Of a DNA stretch of 64,000 bases, positions 24,726 through 36,794 are shown piece after piece (the first letter of the stretch is position 1; each line of letters starts with the position of its first letter). The stretch spans positions 1 through 64,000 of the forward strand of contig NZ_JANAVO010000009.1 of assembly GCF_024213555.1 (NCBI RefSeq), in the 5' to 3' direction. The position numbers and the translations under genes are program-made. A model generated the notes under the pieces. That model was not told where the DNA came from, made no database searches, and saw only the letters and a program-made list of their open reading frames with translations. Source of the DNA: Allokutzneria sp. A3M-2-11 16. GTDB taxonomy: Bacteria > Actinomycetota > Actinomycetes > Mycobacteriales > Pseudonocardiaceae.

Positions 24726-25310
24726 ATGACAAGAACCGCTGACGACACGTTCATCCACGTGGCACGCCGCAAGCAGCTGGTCGGCTGTGCGATCGAGGTG
24801 ATCGCCGAGCACGGGCTCGCCAACGCCTCGACGGTGCGGATCGCCGAGCGAGCCGGCGTGAGTCGTGGGGTGCTCACCTACCACTTCCGCGACCGCGCGG
24901 AGCTGATCGAGCAGGTCGTCCAGCAGGTGTACGCGCTCGGCGCGGAGACCATCGGCCCGAAGATGGTGCTCGCCCGGTCGCCGCGCGAGTCGTTGCTGAC
25001 GTTCATCCGGGGCAGCGTCGAGCTCTACGCCGACCATCCGCGGCACATGCTGGCGCTCACCGAGATCTTCGCGGGCAACCGCTCCGACGACAGTCGCCAC
25101 CAGCGGGAGATCTCGGACCTCGCGCGGATTCTGCGCGCTGGCCAGGAGCTGGGACAGTTCCGCGCGTTCGACGTCGACGTCATGTGCCGCACCATCCGGG
25201 GCGCGTTGGACGGAGCGCTGAGCCACGTCCTAGACGGCGGCGAGGTCGAACCGTACACCGCCGAACTCCTGGCGATCTTCGACGCCGCAACCACGTCCGG
25301 CCAGGAATAA
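24726..25310 (+). CDS. TetR-family transcriptional regulator
   Basis: The protein has 194 residues. The N-terminal TetR DNA-binding domain covers about residues 14-60 (RKQLVGCAIEVIAEHGLANASTVRIAERAGVSRGVLTYHFRDRAELIEQV), with the recognition helix at VSRGVLTYHF. The rest is the helical ligand and dimerisation domain. No clear Shine-Dalgarno precedes the ATG. It lies 100 bases upstream of, and in the same direction as, the lipoprotein carboxylesterase, so the esterase is a plausible target. An inverted repeat lies in that gap. The ligand is unknown. Confidence 0.88.
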   Translation: MTRTADDTFIHVARRKQLVGCAIEVIAEHGLANASTVRIAERAGVSRGVLTYHFRDRAELIEQVVQQVYALGAETIGPKMVLARSPRESLLTFIRGSVELYADHPRHMLALTEIFAGNRSDDSRHQREISDLARILRAGQELGQFRAFDVDVMCRTIRGALDGALSHVLDGGEVEPYTAELLAIFDAATTSGQE

Positions 25311-25347
25311 CAGCAGCTCAAGGCCTATGTTCGCGCAGCTTTGCCAG

Positions 25348-25370
25348 AAGTTAAACAGCCCTGCTAACTT
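25348..25370 (+). promoter_or_regulatory. Inverted repeat in the TetR-esterase gap
   Basis: AAGTTA (25348-25353) and TAACTT (25365-25370) form an inverted repeat with an 11-base spacer, about 40 bases before the esterase start. It may be the binding site of the upstream TetR protein. This is inferred from position and symmetry only. Confidence 0.4.
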
Positions 25371-25410
25371 TTGAACCGACACGACAGTCGTCGACCGAAG
25401 TGAGCAGGAC

Positions 25411-27006
25411 ATGCGTTCCACGAAATCCCGTCTGATGGCACTGGGGGTGGCGGCGACGCTGGCCGTCGCCCTGCTGGCCGGGTGTTCGCCCCAGGGCCAG
25501 GCCCAGGGGGCGGCACCGTTGACCGTGCGGGTGGAGTCCGGAGAACTGCGCGGAACCGCCACCACGAAAAGCCGCCAGTTCCTGGGCGTTCCGTACGCCG
25601 AACCACCCGTGGGTGAGCTCCGCTGGCAACTCCCCCGGCCGCCCGGCACCTGGACGGGGGTGCGCGAGGCCACCCGCCTCGGCAACATGTGCCCGCAGAC
25701 CCGCCCCGGCGGCGCGCCCGTGCTGACCGAGGACTGCCTGTTCGTCAACGTGACGACCCCTCGCGAGCAGCGTCCTGGCCGGAAGCTGCCGGTGATGGTC
25801 TGGTTGCACGGCGGCGGGTTCACCATCGACAGCGGGAACCTGTACAACGCCGAACGGATGGCCGACCAGGGCCAGGTCATCGTCGTGACGGCGAACTACC
25901 GGCTGGGCGTCCTCGGCTACCTCGGTCTTCCCGGGCTGGCGGGCTCCGGCAACTTCGGGCTCGCCGACCAGTTCGCGGCGGTGGAGTGGGCCGACCGCAA
26001 CGCGGCCGCCTTCGGCGGGGACCCGGACAACGTCACCGTGTTCGGCCAGTCGGCAGGAGGGATGTCGACCTGCGCCATGATCACCTCACCCAAGGCCCGC
26101 GGCCTCATCGACAAGGCGATCGTGTCCTCCGGCTCCTGCGAACTCGCCTGGCCCCACGGCGGGCTCTTCCCCGGCGACCGCGCGCACAGCCCCTACCTGC
26201 CGGTGCAGCAGGGCATCGCGGACGGCGTCACCGCGGCGGACGGGCTCGGCTGCGGACCGGCGCGGCGGCTGGAGTGCATGCGCGGCAAGCCGGTCAAGGA
26301 ACTCATGCCGGTGATGCGGTCCTTCGCCGATCACGTGGCGTTCGGCACCGACCTGCTTCCCAAAGATCCCAAGGCCGCTCTGCGCGACGGCGATGTCGCC
26401 AAGATCCCGGTGATCTCCGGTGGCACCAGGGACGAGGCGAGGTCCTTCGTCGGTGGCGCCATCCTGTACAAGCCGGAGCTGATCACCGAGAAGACCTACC
26501 CGGCGCTGCTGTCGAAGGCCTACGGCCGCCACGCCGACGCGGTGGCACGCGAGTACCCGATCACCAGGTACGGCTCAGCCGGGCTGGCGTGGGCGACAGT
26601 GGTGGGCGACCAGTCCTGGGCGTGCCAGACCCAGCAGGCCAACCGCCTGCTCGCGAGGCACACCACCGTGTACTCCTACGAGTTCGCCGACGAGGCCGCG
26701 CCCAATGTCAACCAGATCAACGTCCCCGGCCTGCCCATGGGACCGACCCACGCGAGCGAACTGCCTTCGCTGTTCGAGCTCAACGGTGTCGACCTGCTCC
26801 CCCAGGGCCCGCAGCGCGACCTGGCCAAGACGATGATCGGTTACTGGACCGCGTTCGCGCACACCGGAAATCCGAACCACGAAGGCACTCCGGCCTGGCC
26901 GAAGACCACCGACGGCGAGCAGGCCATGCAGTTGGCGCCGGGCGCGGTGAAGCCGGTCGACGTCGCATCCGGGCACAAGTGCTCGTTCTGGGCGACCGTC
27001 AGATGA
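25411..27006 (+). CDS. Type B carboxylesterase lipoprotein
   Basis: This is a 531-residue esterase of the carboxylesterase/lipase type B family. The N-terminus is a lipoprotein signal ending in LLAGC with Cys25, so the protein should be anchored on the outer face of the cytoplasmic membrane. The fold shows FLGVPYAEPPVGELRW, EDCLFVNVTTP, VWLHGGGF (oxyanion hole) and the catalytic triad Ser214 in FGQSAGG, Glu342 in GTRDEARSF and His447 in THASELPS. Family length is usually 500-550, so it is full length. The substrate is not predictable. The start is ATG with GAGCAGG upstream. A TetR gene precedes it, and its last codons overlap the stop of a broken TetR gene on the other strand. Confidence 0.92.
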   Translation: MRSTKSRLMALGVAATLAVALLAGCSPQGQAQGAAPLTVRVESGELRGTATTKSRQFLGVPYAEPPVGELRWQLPRPPGTWTGVREATRLGNMCPQTRPGGAPVLTEDCLFVNVTTPREQRPGRKLPVMVWLHGGGFTIDSGNLYNAERMADQGQVIVVTANYRLGVLGYLGLPGLAGSGNFGLADQFAAVEWADRNAAAFGGDPDNVTVFGQSAGGMSTCAMITSPKARGLIDKAIVSSGSCELAWPHGGLFPGDRAHSPYLPVQQGIADGVTAADGLGCGPARRLECMRGKPVKELMPVMRSFADHVAFGTDLLPKDPKAALRDGDVAKIPVISGGTRDEARSFVGGAILYKPELITEKTYPALLSKAYGRHADAVAREYPITRYGSAGLAWATVVGDQSWACQTQQANRLLARHTTVYSYEFADEAAPNVNQINVPGLPMGPTHASELPSLFELNGVDLLPQGPQRDLAKTMIGYWTAFAHTGNPNHEGTPAWPKTTDGEQAMQLAPGAVKPVDVASGHKCSFWATVR

Positions 27007-27455
27007 GCAGGCGCCTCATCGCCAGGTCCAGCACGTCCTGACGGCTCCTCGCGCCGTGGTCGGCGGCCAGGAAGTGGTTGCCGACCACGAGCGAGAAGGC
27101 CAGCACGCTCCGGATCTCGCCTGGCCCAGTCGCGCACGGCCAGGTCCACCGGCAGCAGCGCCGCCGAGAAGGTGAGCGCGCCCGCCCGCACCACCTTGCC
27201 CCTGGGGTCGCCGCCCTCGGTCTCCACCCGCTCGATCACCTCGTCGGTGCCCATCCGCTCCCAGGCGTCGAGCATCTCCTCCAGCAGCGCCTGCCGGTTG
27301 GTGAAGTGCCAGTAGAAACCGCCGCGGGTCACCCCGAGCGCTTTCGCCAGCGGGTCGACCCTGACGGTCTCCGGGCCGCCCGCGGCGAGGGCGCGCAGGC
27401 CCTCCTCGATCCACTTGCCGCGTGGCGTCAGCGTCGGCGCCGCCATCCAGTCCAT
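26999..27455 (-). pseudogene. Broken TetR-family regulator gene
   Basis: From ATG at 27455 the frame encodes a normal TetR N-terminus (WIEEGLRALAAGGPETVRVD, VTRGGFYWHFTNRQALLEEM) up to DLAVRDWARRDPE near 27108. There the reading frame is lost. In another frame, the typical C-terminus RSVLAFSLVVGNHFLAADHG and RSRQDVLDLAMRRLLI continues to a stop at 26999-27001. In intact relatives about 35-40 residues separate these two blocks, so an internal deletion has both removed sequence and shifted the frame. The DNA-binding part may still be made, with a nonsense tail. Its remains overlap the last bases of the esterase gene. Confidence 0.75.
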
Positions 27456-27721
27456 TGTGGACTTTTGTTTCGCGCTTGTCAGGCAGTGCCTTCGTCCCGC
27501 TCGCGGGCTGCGGTTGGCCTTTGCTTGCGTTTCTTGGCTTCGGACGCGGCGGGGTTCTGTTGGGGCGCCTGGCGTTCTGATTGTCCACAATGGATTTTCA
27601 CGATATGTGCACATAGTGCGGTCACGCGCTGAAGTTGTTGGTATTGCTGGAGTTCACCCGCTGGTACTTCGATTTCGATCTTGACTGCTGAGATAATTGA
27701 AGGAGTCGAAGGAGGTGAATT

Positions 27722-28948
27722 GTGTTTGATCCCAAGGAAGCCATCGCGTCCCTGAAGGCGCACTTCGTGGCGTCGGATACCTACAGGTTGACGGGTGAGG
27801 CGTTGCTGGAGTGGATGCAGGACATGGAGACCCTGACCAACATGGTCACCGCCGCCGCCACCGATGGTGCGGCAGAGGCCGAGTCGCAGGGTATGCACTC
27901 CGATTACGGGTGTAAGGATCTCGCGGTGCTGTTGCGGGTGAAGTTGAAGTTGGACTCCGGTGAGGCCGGTCAGCGTGCTCGTCTGGTGCGCGAACTCCCG
28001 TCTCTGCCGAGGACGCAGGCGTTGTTGCGGGAGGGGAAGATCAGTGGCCGTCGTGCGTTGATCATCTCTGGGACGGTGGGCAAGGTCCCGGCGGAGAAGG
28101 CCGGGAAAGCCGAAGATGTGCTCTGCCAGCACGCACCCCGGTTGAATCCGCGTCAGCTGACCTATGCGGGCAAGGTGTTGCGGTCGCGGATCGACCCCGA
28201 AGGTGTGCACCGCGACGAGCAGGAAGGGTATACGCGGCGGTATCTGCGGATGGGCACCAACGAACACGGCTACCTGATGATCAAAGCGGCGTTCGACCCG
28301 ATCACCGGCGCGAAGATCAAGACCGTGTTGCACGCCCTCGCCAAGCCCCGCCCGGTGGGTGGGGAGAAAGACCCGCGCACCACCGAGCAGCGGTATGCCG
28401 ACGCCTTCGCGGAGGTGATCGCGATCGCGATGGCCTCCCAGGATCTGCCGACCTGTGGTGAGGAGCGGCCCCGGGTGGTGGTCACGATGTCCTGGGACAA
28501 CCTGCACGAGTGGACCGGCGCCGGATACACCCAATGGGACGACCCAGTCTCAGCGGGGTCGTTGCGGCTGGTGGCCTGCGATGCCGAGGTCATGCCCGTC
28601 GTCCTCGGCGACGAAAGCCAACCCCTGGACGTAGGGAGGAGTCGACGGCTGGCGACGGTGACGCAGCGCAGGGCGTTAGCGGTGCGGGACAAGGGATGCG
28701 CCTTCCCCGGGTGTGATCGGCCACCCGCGTGGACGGAAGCTCATCACGTGGTGCATTGGATCGACGGCGGACCGACCGACCTCGGCAACCTCGTCCTGCT
28801 CTGCTCACATCACCATCACGTTGTGCACCAAGGAGACTGGGAGATCATCTTCGAACACGGCATCCCGACGTTCATCCCGCCACGCTGGGTCGACCCCGAC
28901 CAACAACCCATGCGCAACATCAGACTCGACCCACAACTGAGAATGTAG
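27722..28948 (+). CDS. DUF222/HNH endonuclease family protein (copy 2)
   Basis: The 408-residue protein belongs to a different DUF222 branch from copies 1 and 3. The helical DUF222 part (about 1-320) includes LREGKISGRRALIISG and RRYLRMGTNEHGYLMIKAAFDP. The C-terminal HNH domain shows CAFPGCDRPPAWTEAHHVV, IDGGPTDLGNLVLLCSHHHH and DWEIIF, with all expected cysteines and histidines. The start is GTG at 27722 with a near-perfect AAGGAGGTGA four bases away, an unusually strong ribosome binding site for this window, so translation should be efficient. The 266 bases upstream hold no other gene. A 23-base repeat shared with the flank of copy 3 lies 30 bases past the stop. Confidence 0.9.
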   Translation: MFDPKEAIASLKAHFVASDTYRLTGEALLEWMQDMETLTNMVTAAATDGAAEAESQGMHSDYGCKDLAVLLRVKLKLDSGEAGQRARLVRELPSLPRTQALLREGKISGRRALIISGTVGKVPAEKAGKAEDVLCQHAPRLNPRQLTYAGKVLRSRIDPEGVHRDEQEGYTRRYLRMGTNEHGYLMIKAAFDPITGAKIKTVLHALAKPRPVGGEKDPRTTEQRYADAFAEVIAIAMASQDLPTCGEERPRVVVTMSWDNLHEWTGAGYTQWDDPVSAGSLRLVACDAEVMPVVLGDESQPLDVGRSRRLATVTQRRALAVRDKGCAFPGCDRPPAWTEAHHVVHWIDGGPTDLGNLVLLCSHHHHVVHQGDWEIIFEHGIPTFIPPRWVDPDQQPMRNIRLDPQLRM

Positions 28949-28977
28949 CCGGAAGGCAAGGGGCGCAACGGGACCGA

Positions 28978-29000
28978 GGCTTTACCTGGGGTGCGCGTGC
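28978..29000 (+). repeat. 23-base repeat shared with 41237-41259
   Basis: GGCTTTACCTGGGGTGCGCG and the next three bases are identical at 28978-29000 and 41237-41259. One copy lies just downstream of DUF222 copy 2, the other just upstream of DUF222 copy 3. Here no inverted partner of the second copy's kind is obvious. Confidence 0.7.
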
Positions 29001-29085
29001 GGCCTGAGCGCCCTTTGGGGCAGGAGCGGCGTTGCGGCGCCAGACGCATGGGCATGCTTGGGGTCTGGACAACGGTGGGGACGCG

Positions 29086-29730
29086 ATGAACACGAATCCG
29101 GAAGCGGTGCGCGTGCTGTGCTTCGGTGACTCGAACACGTTCGGAGTGCGCTCGGACGCGCCGGACGAGGGGCGGTGGCCCGCTGACGTGCGGTGGACGG
29201 GCAGGCTCCAGGAGGCACTGGGCGCGGACCACGACGTGATCGAGGAGGGCCTCAACGGGCGGACGACCGACCTCGACGAGCCAGGGCGGCCGGGGCGGAA
29301 CGGGCTCGCCTACCTGGTGCCGTGCCTGGAAAGCCACCTACCGGTGGACGTGGTCGTGCTGATGCTCGGGCTCAATGATCTCAAGACGGTGTTCGGTCGC
29401 GGCCCAGCCGAGGTCGCGGCGGCGATCGGCGGGCTGCTCGACGTCATCGACCGCTTCAAGGCGCGGGCTGTCCTGTTGTCGCCGGTGGTGCCCGATCCGG
29501 GCAAGCCGCTGTTCGCCGACATCATGGGCGGGGGCTTCGACGCGACAACACTGGTGGAGCGCGCTCGCGGGCTGGCCGGGGCGCTGCGGGACCTGGCGGC
29601 GGAGCGCGGGGTGATCTTCGGTGAGGCGGGGGCGGTGGCCGGACCGGGACCGGACGGCGGGCACCTGGAACTGGAGTCCCACACGGCGCTCGCCGCCCTG
29701 GTCGCCGGGCTCGTCAGGCGGGCGTCCTGA
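29086..29730 (+). CDS. SGNH/GDSL-type hydrolase
   Basis: This 214-residue protein begins a few residues before the block I motif CFGDSNTFG (nucleophile Ser16). It then shows EEGLNGRTTD (block II glycine region), VVVLMLGLNDLKTVF (block III GxND) and a C-terminal DGGHLELESH that supplies the Asp/His pair. This is the complete SGNH set, similar to the arylesterase or acyl-CoA-thioesterase-I-like group. There is no signal peptide, so it should be cytoplasmic. The substrate is unknown. ATG at 29086 is preferred over an upstream in-frame start because GGTGGGG lies just before it and conservation starts there. The 3' end overlaps the convergent small secreted protein gene by 17 bases. Confidence 0.85.
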   Translation: MNTNPEAVRVLCFGDSNTFGVRSDAPDEGRWPADVRWTGRLQEALGADHDVIEEGLNGRTTDLDEPGRPGRNGLAYLVPCLESHLPVDVVVLMLGLNDLKTVFGRGPAEVAAAIGGLLDVIDRFKARAVLLSPVVPDPGKPLFADIMGGGFDATTLVERARGLAGALRDLAAERGVIFGEAGAVAGPGPDGGHLELESHTALAALVAGLVRRAS

Positions 29731-30079
29731 ACGGGATCGAGAGGAGCAGGCTCTTCGCGGAGCTCCTGCCGTTGGACACGACCGCGACGAAGTTGCCGAA
29801 GTGGGAATCGTCCGGCCAGCCGGTGGTCTTCAGGCCGTCGACCATCCTGGTGCACTTGTTCTGACCCACGCGGCAGATCTGGACCTTCGCGCCGCTACCC
29901 GCGCCGTTGCGGGCGAAGGCGGTCGCGACGAGTTGCCCCTTCTTGTGCTCCAGGCACACCCGGAGGCCGCCGGGAGTCCACTCACCGCAGCCCTCCGGCG
30001 CGGCGGCGGAGGCGGAACCGGCGAGGGCCGGGGCGACACCGGCCGCGACGACGGCGGCCAGCACGAAACGCTTGATCAT
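29714..30079 (-). CDS. Small secreted protein of unknown function
   Basis: The 121-residue product starts with a clear Sec signal peptide (MIKRFVLAAVVAAGVAPALAGSASAAAPEG, cleavage near 27). The mature part is about 95 residues with four cysteines (GCGEW, LRVCLE, VQICRV, QNKCTRM), which could form two disulphides, and beta-rich segments. I do not recognise the family. The ATG is preceded by GAGAGGGA. The gene is convergent with the SGNH hydrolase and overlaps its 3' end. Confidence 0.7.
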   Translation of the reverse strand: MIKRFVLAAVVAAGVAPALAGSASAAAPEGCGEWTPGGLRVCLEHKKGQLVATAFARNGAGSGAKVQICRVGQNKCTRMVDGLKTTGWPDDSHFGNFVAVVSNGRSSAKSLLLSIPFRTPA

Positions 30080-30613
30080 GAGTCCCTCTCAGGAAAAGAA
30101 GAACGGCCTCGGCGAATCCGATAGCCGATCTGTGCGCAACCGTACACAGATCGTCACCGAAGGCAATTACTTCGTCCTGCGCCAAAGACTCGCGCGCGGA
30201 TTCCCGGAAGGAATGAACGGCCTAGCAGGAGCGCTGGGTCCTACCCCCGGCGACCTTGGCGGCGCGCTCCTCGATCTTCACCTTGCCCTTGCTCTTCCGG
30301 TCGACCTTGAAGCTCGTGGAAGACAAACGCCGACCAGCGTGGCCGCATGTTTATCAACGGTTGCTCAACCCCGTGGGAAGCAATCACGAATCAACATCTA
30401 AGCCCAGCGACGGCGGCGGGAGCTGACTCGATCAAGAGGATGCCAAGAACAATCCCCGAAAGAAAGCTGGAAGCGGTGCGATCCGAGGCAAGGGCGCGTA
30501 ATCCGGCTAACAGTGACGGGGGCCACGGCGGCGGCCGAGGGGGTCATCCGTCCCGTCGACATCGAAGAGTTTCGCTCGGTGCGCCCGGGTGACTCCGGTA
30601 GAGTTGATGATCA
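30080..30613. other. Intergenic region between the secreted protein gene and metH riboswitch
   Basis: No gene is firmly supported here. On the minus strand about 30222-30326 there is a short lysine/arginine-rich open stretch reading SFKVDRKSKGKVKIEERAAK and ending RTQRSC before a TAG. It has no good start or ribosome site and may be a gene remnant. CTGTGCGCAACCGTACACAG near 30130 is a short imperfect palindrome in the promoter region of the secreted protein gene. TAGAGT at 30599-30604 is a candidate -10 box for the metH transcript, ten bases before the riboswitch. Confidence 0.4.
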
Positions 30614-30700
30614 GGTCGAGAGGCGCTGCAACGGGCGACGGGGACGACACCCGGCCCGCCACGCTCGACCGGTTCCGTCGATCCGCAGCAAGGGCGCCTC
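30614..30700 (+). ncRNA. S-adenosylhomocysteine (SAH) riboswitch
   Basis: The 87-base leader matches the SAH riboswitch plan. P1 is GAGGCGC (30620-30626) pairing with GCGCCTC (30694-30700). The conserved GCTGCAACGGG follows the 5' side, GCCCGCCACGCTCG follows the hairpin loop, and the pseudoknot stem GGTCGAG (30614-30620) pairs with CTCGACC (30664-30670). A ribosome site (GGGAGG) and the metH GTG lie directly downstream. This class binds S-adenosylhomocysteine and turns on genes that remove it, such as ahcY and metH, which fits the gene that follows. Since P1 ends 20 bases before the start codon, control of translation initiation is likely. Confidence 0.88.
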
Positions 30701-30719
30701 CCATCAAGGGAGGTAGGCC

Positions 30720-34325
<3,606 letters not shown>

Positions 34326-34342
34326 GGTTTCGCGCTTACGCC

Positions 34343-34378
34343 GATCATGTCCGGAGGTCAATACCTCTGGACATGATC
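34343..34378 (+). terminator. Long hairpin after metH
   Basis: GATCATGTCC (34343-34352) pairs perfectly with GGACATGATC (34369-34378). Inside this, GAGGT pairs with ACCTC around a CAAT loop, giving a nearly continuous 16-bp stem 17 bases past the metH stop. No U-tract follows. It could be a terminator or an operator for the degraded gene that begins within it. Confidence 0.6.
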
Positions 34379-35115
34379 AGTGTTGTGCCCGTGCCCGTGC
34401 GCGTCCTGCCGAGACCCGGCGACGACGGCGACAACGGGGTCGAGCTGCGGCTCGACCCCGATCCGTCCGTCGGCGGCTCCGGCTACCGGCTGGATGTGCC
34501 CGCGCGACGCGTCCTCCTGCGGGCGCGGACCACCAGGGCTGGCGGCTGGAGATCGACGGCTGGCCCCTGCTCACCTCGCACGGCGGCAGCACCCAGGTCG
34601 GCGGCGGTCCCGGCGGGTTCTACACCCACCGCGAGTTCACCGAGATCGTCGAGTACGCCGCCGCGCGGCACGTGACGGACATCCCGGAGATCGACGGCCC
34701 GGCCACAGCAACGCCGCGCTGTCGTCCTACTCGGAGCTCAACCGCGACGGCACCGCCCCGCCCATGTTCACCAGGGTCGGCACGGCGACCGATCGGCTGG
34801 CACGAGCTGCGCCGAGCCGAACCGCCGGTCTCCGCCGTGCCGCAGTTCTGGGGAACCAGTGACACCGAGCCCTCGTGGCGGCCGCGGCGGCGCGGGGACA
34901 CAAGATCCTGTTGTCTCCCGCCAACAAGGTCTACCTCGACATGAAGTACACAGTGGACAGTCCGATCGGCTTCAAGTGGGCCGGGTACCTCGACGTCCGC
35001 GACGTCTACGACTGGGACCCGGGGAGCTGTCTCCAGGGCGTGCCGGAGGAGTCCGTGCTCGGTGTCGAGGCTCCACTGTGGTCAGAGCACCTCAGGTCCT
35101 TCGAAGACAGGCATC
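34373..35115 (+). pseudogene. Decayed GH20 beta-N-acetylhexosaminidase gene
   Basis: Fragments of a glycoside hydrolase family 20 protein appear in order but in different frames. They are: PVPVRVLPRPG with GYRLDVPARRVLLRA; then HQGWRLEIDGWPLLTSHGGS and GGGPGGFYTHREFTEIVEYA up to PEIDGP; then GHSNAALSSYSELNRDGTAP; then HELRRAEPPVSAVPQFWG; then GHKILLSPANKVYLDMKY, DWDPGSCLQGV, EESVLGVEAPLWSEHL. Large parts are missing, including most of the region between the N-terminal domain and GWRLEIDGW, and much of the barrel after the VGTA segment. Several frameshifts lie between blocks. The remaining 740 bases cannot encode an active enzyme. Confidence 0.85.
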
Positions 35116-35163
35116 AACTTCTACCGATCGGAACAGATTCCCTGGGGGTGACTTTAGACCTTC

Positions 35164-35220
35164 GTCGAAAAGTGTTTCGACTTTGGACGGTCGTTTCGAC
35201 ATAAGGAAAATTCCTAGCGT
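35164..35220 (+). promoter_or_regulatory. Promoter and repeated TTTCGAC sites of the two-component operon
   Basis: GTCGAAA (35164-35170) and TTTCGAC (35175-35181) form a perfect inverted repeat with a four-base spacer. A third TTTCGAC lies at 35194-35200, 19 bases after the second. AGGAA-AA-TTCCT follows at 35204-35215. TAGCGT at 35215-35220 is six bases before the ATG, a leaderless -10 box. The sites are good candidates for binding by the cognate NarL-type response regulator, which is an inference. Confidence 0.55.
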
Positions 35221-35226
35221 GGCCCC

Positions 35227-36783
35227 ATGACCGAGAACCCGGCCTACTCTCCCCCGGTGCCGCAGCGCCCCAAGAAGTCCCGCGAAGTCTGGATCTACGT
35301 GGGAACCGTCCTCTTCGCCTCCCTGATGAGCGCGGAGTCGATCTGGCTCCTGCTCACCTCCCTGGTACTGGCCGTCACCGCGGTGGCGCTGCGGCACCGG
35401 CATCCGGCCGTGGCACTGGTGATCGGCGGGTTCACGGTGTGGTTCGCCGCGATCGTGCTCGCCTACAACGCGGGCCGCCGGATCACCAGGCTGTCCACGC
35501 TCTGCGCCGCCGTCGCCGGGGACGTGGCGGTCAGCGTGGCCCTGCCACTGCTGTTCGGCGAGTGGACCTCCCTGCCCACCAGCCTGATGATCGTGGCGAC
35601 CGGCGAACTGATCCAGGTGATCGTGCCGATGCTGATCGGCAGGAACGCCGCGCGGCGCGCGCTGCTGGTCGACGCGCTGCGCGACCGAGCCGTGCACCTG
35701 GAACGCGAACGCCGTTCGGTCGCGGAGCAGGCCAGGGTCCGCGAACGCTCCCGCATCGCGGTGGACATGCACGACAACCTCGGGCACCAGCTGACGCTGA
35801 TCTCCTTGCAGGCCGGCGGAATGAAGCTGACCTCGCCGCCAGGAACGGCACAGGCGGAGTCGGCCGCGTTGGTCTCCGGCACCGCGCAGCGCGCCATGGA
35901 GGAGCTGCGCGACATCATCGGCGTGCTGGGCGGCCAGCCGGAGCACGCGCGCGTGCTCGAACACCTGCCGGAGCTGCTGGGGTCGGCGCGGGCGAGCGGC
36001 GCGGTGATCGACCACGTCGAGACCGGCACGGCGGTGCCGGTGGCCCGTGTCACGGAGAACGCGATCTACCGCGTGGTGCAGGAGGGGCTGACCAACGCGG
36101 CGCGGCACGCCCCGGGCGCCGAGGTCTCGGTGCGGCTGAACCACGAACCGGACGGCGTGATCGTCGAGGTGGTCAACGGCCCGGCCGAGGGGGAACCGGA
36201 GACCGGGCTCGGCGGCGGCCAGGGGCTGACCGGGCTGCGGGAGCGCGTCCGGCTGGCCGGCGGAGTGCTGCACTACGCGTCCACAGAGGACAATGGGTTC
36301 CGGTTGGCCGCGGTGCTACCGCACAACGCCGTCGCGGCCGAGGAAACCGAGGAGGAACCCCTGCCCGCCGAGCCGGTGCACCCGTTGGCCGCCGAAGGGA
36401 CGAACACCATCTTCGAGCGGCTGCGCGGGCGACCGGTGGTCCTCGGCCTCATGGTGACCGGTGTCCTGGTCACCGCGCTCGCCGCGCTGGTGGTGACCGT
36501 GTTCTTCGTGGTGTTCAGGCAGGGACCGCTGATCGGTGCCACCGAGTTCGACAGGGTCCACATCGGACAGTCCGAACAGGAGGTCGTGAACGGCTTGCAG
36601 GTGCCGCACCCCCGGGTGCAGCCGATCCTGGCGACGCAGGTCGGTGCCGAGCCGCCGAACTCGCGCTGTGTCTACTACTACGGCGACCTCTTCGCCGACA
36701 GCGGGGCCGAGGCGTTCCGGTTCTGCTTCGCCGACGGGAAGCTCAGCGACAAGAGGCGCGTCGTGGTCGGGCGACCTTTCTGA
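35227..36783 (+). CDS. Sensor histidine kinase, NarL-pair type with extra C-terminal membrane anchor
   Basis: The 518-residue protein has about four N-terminal transmembrane helices (about 22-140). A HisKA_3 dimerisation domain follows with phosphoacceptor His182 (RIAVDMHDNLGHQL), then an HATPase domain (LTNAARHAPGAEV near 288, GGGQGLTGLRERV). Unlike most such kinases it continues: after an acidic linker (AEETEEEPLPAEP) comes another transmembrane helix (about 404-430, VVLGLMVTGVLVTALAALVV) and an extracytoplasmic domain of about 85 residues (FDRVHIGQSEQEVVNGL... NSRCVYYYG... FRFCFADGKL). The IGQSEQEV segment recalls the SmpA/BLIP-like fold. This tail may sense an envelope signal. The response regulator gene follows after 11 bases. 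Confidence 0.9.
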   Translation: MTENPAYSPPVPQRPKKSREVWIYVGTVLFASLMSAESIWLLLTSLVLAVTAVALRHRHPAVALVIGGFTVWFAAIVLAYNAGRRITRLSTLCAAVAGDVAVSVALPLLFGEWTSLPTSLMIVATGELIQVIVPMLIGRNAARRALLVDALRDRAVHLERERRSVAEQARVRERSRIAVDMHDNLGHQLTLISLQAGGMKLTSPPGTAQAESAALVSGTAQRAMEELRDIIGVLGGQPEHARVLEHLPELLGSARASGAVIDHVETGTAVPVARVTENAIYRVVQEGLTNAARHAPGAEVSVRLNHEPDGVIVEVVNGPAEGEPETGLGGGQGLTGLRERVRLAGGVLHYASTEDNGFRLAAVLPHNAVAAEETEEEPLPAEPVHPLAAEGTNTIFERLRGRPVVLGLMVTGVLVTALAALVVTVFFVVFRQGPLIGATEFDRVHIGQSEQEVVNGLQVPHPRVQPILATQVGAEPPNSRCVYYYGDLFADSGAEAFRFCFADGKLSDKRRVVVGRPF

Positions 36784-36794
36784 CTGGAGGCAAC

